Made by a program: the position numbers and the translations under genes
Notes under the pieces: generated by a model
The model's database searches: none
Seen by the model: only the letters and a program-made list of their open reading frames with translations
What the model was told of the DNA's origin: nothing
NCBI GenBank assembly: GCA_944739405.2
Contig: OX123182.2
Span: 21,029,326-21,093,325, forward strand
From: Euclidia mi
Taxonomy: Eukaryota; Arthropoda; Insecta; Lepidoptera; Erebidae
Reading direction: 5' to 3'
DNA: 64,000 nucleotides
In this document: one piece after another, positions 11,145 to 21,915 of the stretch
How the letters are laid out: each line of letters starts with the position of its first letter
How positions within the stretch are numbered: the first letter of the stretch is position 1

Positions 11145-13727
11145 CTAAGCCTCTTTGACAGGTAATAAATAATAAATTTTGTTCTTGACTTCGTTAGAGA
11201 ACTTCCAGGTCTGACAAGCATAGGTTAGGCATGGCAAAAGGCATGTATTCATCAATTTAGTTTTTATTGGTACTGGCATCTTACTTTTAAATATTTCTTT
11301 CATACTCCAATATTTGTTCCAAGTATTCTGTGCCCTTCGTTCTATTTCCATGATATTGTTTTTTCTGTCAAAGCCAATTTGTTTCCCAAGGTAGATATAT
11401 TTGTCTGTATATGTAAGTACTTCATTATCCACTAATATTCTTATTTCTGTGCTGTTTGTCATTACCATTGTTTTGGTCAAGTTCATTTCTAGGCCAACTT
11501 GTTTACTAGCTTTGTTTAGTGAATGAATCATAAGTTGTAATTGTGTGCCTGTTTCTGATAGGAGCACCAGGTCATCAGCGAATCGGAGGTGGCTAAGGAA
11601 TTTTCCATCAATGTTTAAGCCATGCTGTTTCCAGTCCAATTTCCTCATGATTGATTCTAGGATGGCTATGAATAATTTTGGAGATAGCGGATCGCCTTGT
11701 CTCACTCCCCTTTGAATGGGAAAATTTGGGCCAACTTTTTCTAGTTTTACTCTGCCTGTATTGTTCCTGTATATGCTTTTAATAACCTTTATGTACACGT
11801 TTTGAACTCCCTGGTCTTTCAATGTTTGCCAAATGCTTGAGTGTGACACGGTATCAAAGGCTTTTTTGTAGTCTATGAAGGCAATATACAAAGCTCTCTG
11901 CTTTTCCTGATATTTTTCCATCAATAGTTCCAAGGTGTGAATATGGTCTATTGTTGAAAAGCTCTTTCTGAATCCGGCTTGTTCTATGGGTTGCCCAGCT
12001 TCTAAAGTACTATTGATTCTCTGATTTATAAGTGATGAGAATAGTTTGTACAAGCATGGCAGCAAGCTTATTGGCCTGTAGTTACTAATATCATGTGGAT
12101 CTCCTTTTTTATATATTAATATGATGTTTGACTCTGACCACTGAGTAGGAGTTTCAGTAGTTTCCAGTATGTGGTTGAACAGAGCAGTCAAGGGTTGAGC
12201 TAGTAGAGTGTGGGCTGCTTTGATTGCTTCATTGGTGATGTTGTCTGATCCTGGACTTCTATCTGTTTTGAGTTTTTTAATTGCTTTTATAATTTCCTGT
12301 GCTTCAAATGGCTCTGTACATTCTTTGTTTTCGTTGTCTATAATGTTGAAGTTGCTTTGAACTGTGCTCATCTGTTCTTTAGAGGCATAAAGATTTTTAT
12401 AAAATTCTGTTGCAATATCTATGACATCTTTGCGATTATTCAGTATTAAGTTTGCTTGATTAAGTCCATCAATCCATGTCTTATTTATTTGTAGTTCCTT
12501 ATAAGCCTTTTTTGAACTGCCTGCTTGTGCCATATGTTTCTGTATAGTGTTGTGTCTGTATGTTGTATAGTCGTTTTTAATGAGTTTGGCTACTATCTTG
12601 TACAGTGCTGAGAGTTCATTCCTCATGGAGCGGGTTTTATTCCTGGTTTTTTGTAGTTCTTGTCTTCTTTTCATTAGCCTTATTGTGCGTTCTGATAGGA
12701 TATTTTTGCTTTTGGTTTCTCTACTAGATAGGCAGGCACTCTGAAGGCTTTGGGAAATAATGTTTATCATGCTATCATGATATGCTTGTACAGAAGTGGC
12801 GGAGCAGTCAGGTAAATCTAACAGTTTGGTTGCAATAGACTCCTTGTATTTTGTTATTTCTTGTTCGTTCTTCAGCAAAGAGTTTTGATTTTTGTTGAAA
12901 CTAGACCTACTTTTCTTAAGACATGTTAATATTATTGTTGCTCTAACTGGTCTATGGTCTGTAGAGAAGTTGGTATTTAGTACTTCCACATTCTGTACCA
13001 TATATGGTTGGTTGGACATAATAAAATCAATTTCGTTTTTATATTCTCCATTTGGTGAACGCCAAGTCCATGTTTTACTTCGCTTCTTTTTGAAAAAAGT
13101 GTTTAGGATGGAAATTTTGTGTTCAAGAGCAAAGTCGATTAATCTTTGTCCTCTGCGGTTCCTTTCGCCATAACCATTGGGTTTCATTATTAAGTACTCT
13201 TCTTGTTTTGGTTGCCCTATTTTTGCGTTTAGATCACCCATTAATATAAAGGTTTTATGTGCTTGTTTGAGAGCTTTGCTAACATTTGAGTAGAAAATAT
13301 CAATTTCTTCTTCTTTAGCCGCTTCAGTGGGAGCATACACTTGTATGAGTGATAGTTTATTTCCTTGTATGTTTAAATTTAATAGGGCAACTCTATCAGT
13401 AAAGCCTGTAAAACTTTCTATGTTTTTCTTATGTTTTTTATGTATTAAAAATCCAACTCCATACTTTCCAGGTATCAGTCCTGTGTAGCATAGTATACAG
13501 TTGTCATATTCTTCTATATTTGTACCTTGACGCCTTGTTTCAGATAGACCAATTACGTCAAATTTTATATCCTGTATGGCTTCACTCAATTCCAATAATC
13601 GTTCATATGTGGACAGTGTTCTTACATTGTAGGTTAATATGTATACTTTTTCAGGTGTTTCTTGCTTTGGAGGGTGGTGGTCTAATGTCCCACGGGGACC
13701 AGCCGGATTGGGACATGTCCAAGTCAC
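11145..13727 (-). pseudogene. LINE B endonuclease/reverse transcriptase, long open frame with displaced C-terminus
   Basis: 860 codons are open. Endonuclease: YILTYNVRTL, VIGLSETRRQG, IQVYAPTEAA, ILMGDLNAKIG and STDHRPV give the metal-binding and catalytic Asn, Glu, Asp and His positions of the AP-endonuclease fold. RT: NYRPISLLPCLYK, QAGFRKSFSTIDHI, YIAFIDYKKAFDTV (block A near residue 614), GVRQGDPLSPKLF and LRFADDLVLL (FADD near residue 716). All key residues are present. The frame ends early at 11145; a second frame from about 11140 to 10830 continues with WAGHVARLKDDRW and YRGRPHARWQDDI, the normal RTE-like C-terminus, so a frameshift separates the last ~100 residues. Such proteins are often mislabelled 'craniofacial development protein 2-like'. 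Confidence 0.9.
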
Positions 13728-13862
13728 TGTTTCTAAGTTCTGATTTGGGTTATTTTTATAATTAATAGTTGTTGTCCAACTTGGGAAAGTGGATTGGTTG
13801 TGATTATTTTTGTAATTTATCTGGTTGGTTGTTGTATTCCGGATTCTAGTTTGAGTTGTTAG

Positions 13863-14054
13863 TCATTGTTTGCTTGTTCCTGGGCTTGAGTTAGCATTTG
13901 CGTAACTCATGAGTCCCAATGGGTTTGTTTTATTTATTTTTGAACGGGTTTTTCCCTCAGTTTTCTCGTCACTATTGTACTGGTTAGGGGAGTCTGTTGG
14001 TATCCTTTTCCTCTTCTCAGATTCTTTGGTTGAAGAGGTTTTGTCTTTCACCAC
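13863..14054 (-). CDS. Small LINE B upstream ORF, unassigned
   Basis: 63 codons, strongly hydrophilic: many Lys, Ser, Thr, Asn and Glu, no hydrophobic segment. It lies upstream of the endonuclease/RT frame on the same strand, where an ORF1 or leader peptide would be expected. No domain recognised. It could also be the degraded N-terminal extension of the main ORF. Confidence 0.3.
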   Translation of the reverse strand: MVKDKTSSTKESEKRKRIPTDSPNQYNSDEKTEGKTRSKINKTNPLGLMSYANANSSPGTSKQ

Positions 14055-14195
14055 CAGCTTATCATATAGGTGGAGTACATATTTACAAATTATATTAGAA
14101 CATTAACAAACTTCTAACTGTGATTAAAATAAATATTAATATATTGAAATGCAAGAGCAAAAATTTTTACTGTAGTGTCCACAACTACCCTTGAG

Positions 14196-14640
14196 TTTAT
14201 CAACCGAAATGAAAGATTACTGTAAATCAAAGGGTATTAGTTATCACTTAACGGTTCCTAGAACGCCACAATTAAATGGTGTAGCTGAACGTATGGTGCA
14301 AACCATAACCGAAAAGGCTCGTTCAATGTTAACTGGTGCAAAGCTGGATAAGCGATTTTGGGCGGAAGCAGTGTTAACTGCTGTTTACTTAATAAATATT
14401 TCGCCAACAAAAGTCTTAAATGTTTATAAAACACCATAAGAGATGTGGCATGATAGGAAACCGAATATTAAAATCCTTAGGATTTTTGGTTCAACTGTGT
14501 ATGTCCATAATAAAACCAGTAAATGTAAATTTGACGACAAGTCATGGAAAGGCATACTGGTGGGCTAGTGTCCAAATGGTTATAAGGTATGGAACACAGA
14601 ATGCGAAAGGTATATGACTGTTAGAGATGTTATAGTCGAC
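14196..14640 (+). pseudogene. Copia integrase, C-terminal part after the LINE block
   Basis: Sequence resumes exactly where 5997 left off. The segment has YHLTVPRTPQLNGVAERM, in which the Glu of NGVAER is the third catalytic residue, then ARSMLTGAKLDKRFWAEA. A frameshift follows near 14437; the shifted frame reads ILRIFGSTVYVHNK and then a TAG near 14567. The part beyond about 14600 is the linker towards RT. Confidence 0.88.
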
Positions 14641-15042
14641 GAGGTAATTTTTCTGGTATCCAGGCCTACAATAAAGCCTGAAGGGAATAATGTGAAATAT
14701 TCTCATCACAAAAGTGATATCTGTATTGAGTCTCAAGACTCTCAAGATACCAGTATACCTAAATCAGATAATTCGAAATCTGGTGAACTAGCAAGTCATA
14801 ACGAAATTCGCAACGTGCTAAATGAGGTTCCATGTGAACCTGTGATCGAAAACGATTCTTTACCTGTAAGCGAAAAACCTGATTTACCTAGAAGGAGTGA
14901 TAGGCTCAAAGGTCGACCCCCTATTTGTTATAAGGAAAGTGATGGTGACGATGATTGCTTATTTGGTGCACAATCATTTGCATGTATTATACCTAAATCA
15001 TTTCATGATATAAAGTCACTTGATAGTGGGTCTTATTGGTAG
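14614..15042 (+). pseudogene. Copia integrase-RT linker
   Basis: 142 open codons, low in hydrophobics and rich in Ser, Asp, Asn and Pro, with DLPRRSDRLKGRPP, the RRS.R...PP motif that precedes RT in copia polyproteins. It ends at a TAG in SYW*KA, where the polyprotein would normally read through in the same frame. Confidence 0.75.
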
Positions 15043-15805
15043 AAAGCTATCGAAGATGAGCTAGAATCCCATAAAATAAATAATACATGGACTCTGGTGC
15101 CAAGACCAGAGAATAAAAATATAATAGATTGTAAATGGGTTTTTATTATTAAAAATGATGAATTTGGAAAACCTTTAAGATATAAAGCTCGTCTTGTCGC
15201 TAGAGGTTTCAGTCAACAGTATCTTACTGATTACAATGAAACATTTGCGCCTGTCGCTAGAATAGCTAGTTTTCGATTTATAATTAGTTTTGCAAACCAA
15301 CATAACTTATTAATTCACCATATGGATATTAAAACTGCATTTTTAAATGGCGTCTTAAAGGAAAAAATATATATGAACATTCCTGAAGGCGTTGTATGTA
15401 AGTTTAATAATTATGTATGTAAATTAAATAAAGCATTAAATGGATTGAAACAGGCTGCACGGTGTTGGTTTGAGATATTCGAACGTTCTCTTAAAGATAA
15501 AGGTTTTCGAAACTCATCAGTTGATAGGTGTATATATATATATGTTAGATAAAGGAAATATCAAGAATAACATATATGTAGTATTATATGTCGATGATTT
15601 TGTTATCACATGTGCTGACATTCATACAATGAATGAATTCAAAGGTTATTTAATGACTAAATTTAAAATGACTGATTTGCATAATATAAAGTTGTTTCTT
15701 GGTATCAAAGTAACAAGGTATTCTGATAAAATTACATTAGATCAAAGTGCTTATATTCAAACAATTTTGAATAAGTTTAATATGATCGATTGCAACCCTG
15801 TTTGA
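15043..15805 (+). pseudogene. Copia reverse transcriptase
   Basis: RT begins DCKWVFIIKNDEFGKP and has YKARLVARGFSQ, the block LIHHMDIKTAFLNG (first catalytic Asp), VCKLNKALNGLKQAARCW and VVLYVDDFVIT (YVDD, 15587-15598). A frameshift near 15535 falls in an expanded TA run (tatatatata) and separates the thumb side from the YVDD frame; the next break is at about 15803. All catalytic residues are still visible across the frames. Confidence 0.9.
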
Positions 15806-16569
15806 AGCTAAGTTGAATTATGACTCATTAAATCTGAAAGATAAATATGATGCACCATGTCGTAACCTTATAGGGTGTTTAATGTATGTTATGTTGTGTA
15901 CTCGCCCTGATTTAAGTACATCGGTCAATATATTAAGCCGTTATACACAAGATAATAATAAAGAACTATGGCATTGTTTAAAACGTGTATTAAGATATCT
16001 TAAAGGTACTATGAATTTAAAGTTGACCTATAAAAGGAATAACTATGACAATATATTATGTGGATATGTTGATTCTGATTGGGGTGGTCATGACTATTCT
16101 GATAGAAAAAGTACTACCGGTTATTTATTCAAATTGTTTGAACAATGTACTATAACTTGGTGTACAAAGAGACAAACTTCAGTAGCCGCTTCGTCTACTG
16201 AAGCTGAATATATGGCCCTGTACGAGGCTGTGAAAGAAGCCTTATGGCTCAAGTCTCTAGCAGAAAGTATTAATATAGGTACAAATAAATAAACCTATTA
16301 TTATATTTGAAGATAATAACGGTTGCATTAGCATTGCTAATAATCCATCTAACCATAAGAGGTCAAAACATATTGATATTAAATATCATTTCTCAAGGGA
16401 ACAAGTTGAGAGAAATATAATTAAATTAAATTATATTCCAACAGGTAACCAACTAGCTGATGTTTTGACTAAGCCTTTACCAGCGAGTTCTTTTCAAGAC
16501 CTCGGATATAAAATGGGTTTAGAATATGTTAATCACAATAAATATATTGTCGATTATTGTGCCGCATAG
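15806..16569 (+). pseudogene. Copia RNase H domain and polyprotein end
   Basis: The frame from 15813 has LIGCLMYVMLCTRPDLS, GYVDSDWGGHDYSDRKSTTG (Asp of the active site), TKRQTSVAASSTEAEYMA (catalytic Glu) and ends at 16290. A neighbouring frame continues with IFEDNNGCISIANN and KHIDIKYHFSRE (active-site Asp and conserved His) to DVLTKPLP and a TAG at 16567-16569. The typical Ty1/copia RNase H order is complete but spread over two frames. Confidence 0.88.
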
Positions 16570-16751
16570 ATTCGGCTATTAAGTTTATGTCATAATCATT
16601 AATAAATGATTGAAATGGTCTGATTAGGTTTTTCTGGGTTTTCCCTAATCCTAGCAACAAATGTTGGACCATGTTTACGCATATGTACTCCCAGCAAACA
16701 CTTGGAAGTGATATATAATGATCTGTTGTTTGAATTGTATAATTTAAATTT

Positions 16752-16762
16752 TTCAGGGGGCG
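16752..16762 (+). promoter_or_regulatory. Copia polypurine tract
   Basis: TTCAGGGGGCG immediately precedes the right LTR; the AGGGGG run is the expected primer site for plus-strand DNA synthesis. A similar purine-plus-CG end is common before copia LTRs. Confidence 0.75.
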
Positions 16763-17019
16763 TGTTAGATTATATTATTATTGTGTATGCAAAAATTAAA
16801 TTACATTTATATTTAAGTGTAAAACAATACAAATAGTATGGCAACATTTGACAGTTAGATTTGTTATAAATAGGGTATAATTATTATAATGATTGCTCAC
16901 TCTGTTAAACGCTCACAAAGTGAACGGACATTTATATACTTCCTAGTGATATTCAAAGTGAATAAATATCAAGCGAATATTTATAAAAGTGTTTCTCTTT
17001 TAGTCCATAACCTCTAACA
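16763..17019 (+). repeat. 3' LTR of the copia element
   Basis: 257 bp, TGTTAG...CTAACA, followed by the duplicated target AAAAC (17020-17024). Aligned by eye with the left LTR, it differs at about seven positions and lacks 2 bp near 16980. Confidence 0.95.
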
Positions 17020-17105
17020 AAAACACGATATTATATGGATAATCAGGACTCACACATTATATAAAATACCCTGGGTGTCATAGCCTTTTGTTGTTATTTG
17101 CATCT

Positions 17106-17144
17106 CCTCTCTCTCTATTTTTCTCTCTCTCTCTCTCTCCCTCT
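17106..17144. repeat. CT microsatellite
   Basis: A nearly pure CT run with short interruptions, 39 bp. Confidence 0.85.
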
Positions 17145-17223
17145 TGTGTATCCTTTCCTATTATTATTTTCTATTACGTATGTACTTGGGGATGTATCTA
17201 AACACATCATCTATTATTACATA

Positions 17224-17363
17224 CATAGTTACATACATACATAGACTCACGCCTGTTTCCCGGAGGGGTAGGCAGAGACTACGGAACGCCAATTGCAACG
17301 ATCCTGACATATCTCTCTTGCTTCATTCACTCCCACCAGATTCCTCATGCATTCTCTTGCATG
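17224..17363 (-). mobile_element. LINE family C 3' end, 5'-truncated, with 16-bp TSD
   Basis: 140 bp. On the minus strand it encodes the last ~40 residues of the C family protein (VSEAREICQDRCNW and SVVSAYPSGKQA) and the tail GTGAGTCTATGTATGTATG. Perfect direct repeats CATCTATTATTACATA at 17208-17223 and 17364-17379 flank it. The same protein end is at 23682 and, on the plus strand, at 28132. Confidence 0.88.
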
Positions 17364-17379
17364 CATCTATTATTACATA

Positions 17380-19290
17380 GTACATATTTATTAAAGAACA
17401 AAAAGAAAAATAGCTATAATTATGTAATCCTAAATTGTGCTTTAAAAATGTTAAAGTGGAATGCAATATCTAAGAATTAATATCAGTCATTTTTATATTT
17501 TAAATTTTAAAACGACGCTTTTTTATTTAGCAGAATATTTCATTATGAATATTTAATTACTTATCTCTTTGCTATGCTCTTGTATTATTTAGCCATGATA
17601 ACATCTTAAATTACATTCAAATATCTGATCTTGTATTAACTTTATCTTCAATTTCGACTTTGAATACAATTATAAGATCCAATGTTTATCTCTCTTCTAT
17701 CTAGGTTCGACTAATTGTTCCAAATAAACAGTCGTTTAATTCATTTAATTATTACTTGGAAGAGCCTTAAAGTGTTCTTTCCTATTAATGGTTTTTATTT
17801 ACTTAGATATGTCACTCAAGCTTAAGTTAATGTATCTTTAATTTTAATTATGGGTTTTGTCATAGGGAATTAATATTGCCATCGTTTTTGTTGTTTCTGG
17901 CTTTAGGCAATCTTTCATTTGTATATTCTATTTAAGAACTAACAAAGCTATAAAAACTACTATAATAATAGCTGCAAGAAAAATAGGTTCTAGCAGGATA
18001 TACTAAGCGGAAGAGCATAGAAATTATCTGAGTTACGTCACATCAACTCTGCCAGTGGATCCAATTCCCATACTGGACAACTGCTTTTTGACTAAATCTG
18101 TTCTTTGTAACAATGTCTTATGTTTGTTGTTAAGAGTAAGAAAATCAAAATCATGTTCAGTATACCTAAAAGCGATATTGAAACTATCTCGCCCAAGACG
18201 TCCAGAATACATACGTACACACATGTTACATTATGAAGGTAGTGAGGTTGGTTAGCAATAAATTTAAAAATGTATGCCGGGACGACGTGCATGTATTTTA
18301 TTACGTAGAACCCAATTCAACGGATGTATGGATAAGATTTTCATCTTAACAACTTTTCGTGTTTAAAGTTTGGAGGCAAGTAGCGGTTTTGAAAGAAAAT
18401 TGGTTCAGATGGAGAAAATGTTTGTAACCCTTTTGTTAAGTCAGTATTGTTCATAGTTACATTATCCAGCGAAATTGCAAAATCGAAAATTTCATTGGCT
18501 ATGTTACTGTGCCGTTTGTAGTGAATATCTATTTTATTTTGTCTATTAATAATGTTGTTATAGGTGTATGTTTATGAAAAGAATTGTTGAAAGATAATAC
18601 ATTTTAAATAATATATCAGTTAATGTCATAGATAGTGGAAAATATAATTAGAAGATTCATTGACCAGAAATAAAAACAATTAAAATTTAAAAGGGTAAAT
18701 TACGGCCAAATAATAGAGGTAATATTAATATATAAATAAAACTCTATTAATATTTTTTCCCTTTCATTTTCGGTTTCATTACGGTAAAAATTACAACATG
18801 TATCTTGACAATATATTTTGTGAGTCTCTCAAGTTTGTGAGAGTTTTTTACTTTGCAGTCCTTGAGATTTCAATCAGCCCAAACATTTACGTACAGCATT
18901 AGATTATTTATATCTCTGGTTCCGGGGATTTGCAGCGATACCGCTTACTATTGCTTGTATTTTATAGGGCCAGTTTTGAAAATAGCGGTTTTTCTAACAA
19001 ACTTCAACCCCAATTTTACTCCCTTAAAATAGAGGATACTTAAACAAAACTTGATTAGTGGATGCCTACATCATAAAAACCCTTTGGCCAAATATTATGT
19101 TCAGAAGGTTTGGGTCTGCGCTGATATGCCAGTTAGCACGAATAATAATATTTTGATAATAGTTTTTACAAATTCCATGTTTTTATTTCGGCATGGATTA
19201 CATCAGCTGTGATCGATGAAGTAAATTTTCTTCAAGTTACTCTTATTTAGACTTGTGGTAAGAGTCGTTTATAATATACTTATATACTCT
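17380..19290. other. Non-coding stretch, one unassigned ORF
   Basis: AT-rich with no named repeat. A minus-strand ORF at 18224-18033 (63 codons; FDFLTLNNKHKTLLQRTDLV and QLSSMGIGSTGRV) has less biased composition than its surroundings and could be an exon or transposon fragment, but I recognise no family. Flanking splice signals were not convincing. Confidence 0.3.
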
Positions 19291-19295
19291 ACAAC

Positions 19296-19600
19296 GCGAA
19301 GGATCTTTGGTTCAAACCCACCCCGCGATGCGCAGCACTGAATCTTCGAAGTATATAACTTCGAAGCGTAATTAGTAATTACCGCTTTGCAAAGGGTAAA
19401 GGAAAACTTCGCGAGGAAACTTAAATGTCTGAGATTACTCTATAATATTCTTTGAAGACACGTGAAGTATGCTAACGTGCAATCAATTTTGGTCACTATG
19501 GTGAACACAGGCTTAGACTTTTCACAGTGAGGTGAGACCCGTGCCTAACAGTGGGAAAGTTAATGTATTTATGTATATGGCTGATGATGATAAAGAGATA
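19296..19600 (+). mobile_element. SINE family S2
   Basis: A degenerate tRNA-like B box (GGTTCAAACCC, about 19310) is followed by a body with AGGAAAACTTCGCGAGGAAAC, TTCTTTGAAGACACGTGAAG, GAGGTGAGACCCGTGCC and a GCTGATGATGATAAAG end. This is a common lepidopteran SINE layout. Partial copies are at 36826-36960 and 60926-61035. Confidence 0.7.
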
Positions 19601-19771
19601 TTTGCAAGTATATCTGTATAAAATTTGACAAACATTGAAACAAGCAACTTCTTATTACCTTCCACGTAACCGAAACATTGTAGCGTTTGACTAAATCGCG
19701 TTTATTTACTTAGCCTTAGATTTTTTAAATACATGTTTACTTTAGCAGGATTGGGTTTACTCTTGAAACGA

Positions 19772-19798
19772 CTAAGCCCTTTGTCGAAAAGGGCTTAG
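19772..19798. repeat. Short perfect hairpin
   Basis: Arms CTAAGCCCTTT (19772-19782) and AAAGGGCTTAG (19788-19798), 11 bp, loop GTCGA. No element around it recognised. Confidence 0.7.
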
Positions 19799-20227
19799 CT
19801 AATATTGACACAATGTCTCCAAAGAATACACTGGGATGGGAAAACTTTCAACGGAAATAGTAGGTATAAATGGTCACTATGTCATCACACCGTGGGTATA
19901 CGGTACAAGTACAAAATACTTACGGAACGAAGTGTTGTTTGAACAAAAACAACGTTTTCCGAGCTCGAAATTTTCTTGGATTATTCTTTCAAAATTTCGT
20001 CAGTCTGTTACTTTAATGTTTACCATATCTTGATAACAATAAGAGAACTCTTTGTATTTTTACCTCAAAATCGGCGCTGAGTTGGTGGCTTACAATGAAT
20101 TTTATCGCGCGCTAATTTAACCTCTGACAGTACATAACGCATTGACTGTGGTCAGGTAGCAGTAAGTCATCCGTGCGGATGTTATCAACACCGCGGTAAA
20201 TTCACTTTACTTGTTATTACTTTTTTA

Positions 20228-20305
20228 ATTCAGGTGGCTCAGTATCAGTCCATGTGTGGAGGCCTATGTCCAGCGATAGACGTCTTTCTGCTCATATGAT
20301 GATGT
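20228..20305 (+). repeat. 3' end of a LINE-type repeat
   Basis: GGCCTATGTCCAGCGATAGA then CGTCTTTCTGCTCATATGATGATG, the 3' end of a widespread lepidopteran non-LTR family. Only the tail is here. Confidence 0.55.
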
Positions 20306-20374
20306 CTTTTTAAAGATTTTCTTTTCAAAATACTTAGGAATTAAAAGGACAAACCAAAAAGATACCCTTATAGT

Positions 20375-20405
20375 ACCACTTTTATGTGGCAGACATAAAA
20401 GTGGT
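20375..20405. repeat. Perfect 13-bp hairpin
   Basis: ACCACTTTTATGT (20375-20387) and its exact reverse complement (20393-20405), loop GGCAG. Confidence 0.75.
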
Positions 20406-20664
20406 CCTCCGTCCAATGATGGATTAGTATAAAAAAATTTAATGCCTCTCTACCGTTACCGTTTAAAATGCAAAAATGCAAAAGAACTGGAATAATATAA
20501 CCTTAGTTATAATTGATATAGAACAGCGTAGGCTTCTTAATTATATTTTGTAACATTAGCTTAATACAAGAGCAACCCTAGAATGTTTTACGTTAATTAA
20601 AGTAATATTAAATAGGTCCTATTTTATTTTCTAATGTTAGCTAAGAAGTGTCTTCAACATTATA

Positions 20665-20865
20665 AAGGGTACAATTTGTAGGTTCTTGTAGGTATTAGAT
20701 GCTTGCTGATTTCAGCAAGAATAAGCCAGCTAGACCGATTAAGTACTATACACCCTGTTAGGATATCGACATAAGTTTCTATTCTGTTTTGTTCGACGAG
20801 TAACAAACAATACCGACACTGTATCCCCTCGTACTTCTTCCTTATTCCTCGTTCGCTCATTGTCA
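20665..20865 (+). repeat. Diverged copy of dispersed repeat R1
   Basis: CTTGCTGATTTCAGCAAGAATA, then AGACCGATTAAGTACTA and GGATATCGACATAAG track the R1 copies at 29755-30053 and 33389-33690 in the same orientation, but with many differences. The copy looks old. Confidence 0.55.
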
Positions 20866-21171
20866 TATTTCTTTTGCCATTCTCGCGATAGGCAGAATTT
20901 TTGCTGTGTTTAATAGCTATTTGTATTAGGAATATTTTAATAGCGTATCAAAAATGTTATGTAACACACTAAAGTGAGTCGCTCAAAAAAACTTTATTAT
21001 TTCACTAAAATACTGACTTGCACACTAAAATACTATTTGTACACCAAATATGATGATCTTTTTACAAAATATCATTTGATATGAAAAGTTTCGTCCGCTC
21101 GGGAAACGTATCCATTCAGAAAACTTAATAGGTTATGTTAGGTTCTCTTGTGACCCTGCTCCCAAAAATAG

Positions 21172-21210
21172 AAGTTGACGGAGCCCTGCTTCGCAGGGCT
21201 CCGTCAACTT
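21172..21210. repeat. Perfect 18-bp hairpin
   Basis: AAGTTGACGGAGCCCTGC (21172-21189) and exact reverse complement (21193-21210) around the loop TTC. GC-rich in AT-rich surroundings. Confidence 0.85.
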
Positions 21211-21530
21211 AGCTTAGTGGTGCAATTAGTATTTTTGGTGGAAAATTTGTATTTTCGACTAACAGTTAAATACAACCCTTTGTATAAGCCGAGAATACCA
21301 CTAACAATCAGGAGGGCTATCGTCTGCCTATAGCTATGAATAAAAATATTTTCATCTACATATTTGCGTTTTCAAAGCTCAAATTAGTGTTTTGTCCTGT
21401 GACCAAATTGCAAAACTGGTGAAAATATTGAGCCAAGATCTCATGGCTGACAAATGATTGTCTGTGCTGCTGTAACATTGGGGGCTTAAAAGTTTACAAT
21501 CAGTGATAAGTAGTAGTACATATTAGAAAA

Positions 21531-21762
21531 GGAAGCGATAACCTAGTGGAAATACCAACAGACTGCCATGCACAGGGTATCGGGTTTTTGTTAATTATTG
21601 CTTGTCTAGTGCTTCGGAGAGTACGTTAAGCCGTCGGTCCCGGCCATCATGAAGATCTTTGACAGTCCTTATAGGGCGTCAGTACCTACCTCTAAATAAA
21701 TGACACTAGTCAAAACCATGTAATATCGCAATCCTTTCGGGTTGCGAAAGTCACACAGGCAG
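21531..21762 (+). mobile_element. SINE family S1, 3'-truncated
   Basis: Starts GGAAGCGATAACCTAGTGGA (tRNA-like A-box region) and continues with TAAGCCGTCGGTCCCGGCC and CCTTTCGGGTTGCGAAAG. The B-box region is damaged. It stops where the inverted-repeat element (21768) begins, losing about 85 bp of the 3' end relative to 61229-61600. Confidence 0.8.
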
Positions 21763-21915
21763 TATTAGCATATTTTGATATATTTTTAGAACACAGGGTG
21801 TTATTTTTCATCTGTTATTTGTGTGCACGTTGAACACAGTAATATCCTCTGCGCCCGCGACTCAGCCTTGACGCCCCCTTGTAGTAAAGGTACTCTGTAC
21901 TCTTGATTTTAACAC

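Larger units (their letters stand above)
10745..14195 (-). mobile_element. LINE B, RTE-like non-LTR retrotransposon
   Basis: Minus-strand order: about 140 bp of 5' UTR, a small ORF (14054-13863, rich in Lys, Ser and Asn, perhaps an ORF1 remnant), the endonuclease/RT ORF from 13727, and a C-terminal tail that continues in another frame to about 10830. The right edge meets copia at 14195/14196, where copia TTTA (14196-14199) matches copia TTTA at 5998-6001, a possible 4-bp TSD of the block. The 3' edge abuts LINE A with no target duplication visible between them. Confidence 0.82.
4758..17019 (+). mobile_element. Ty1/copia LTR retrotransposon, complete ends, interrupted by two LINEs
   Basis: Two LTRs (4758-5016 and 16763-17019) begin TGTTAG and end CTAACA. 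The 5-bp direct repeat AAAAC lies immediately outside both (4753-4757 and 17020-17024), so the ends are exact. A primer-binding site follows the left LTR and a purine tract precedes the right one. Order is gag, protease, integrase, RT, RNase H, the copia order (integrase before RT). Removing the 8194-bp LINE block (6002-14195) leaves an element of about 4.07 kb, somewhat short because most of gag and the protease/integrase joint are missing. The LTRs differ by about 7 substitutions and one 2-bp indel in 257 positions. Many stops and frameshifts make it non-autonomous. Confidence 0.95.
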
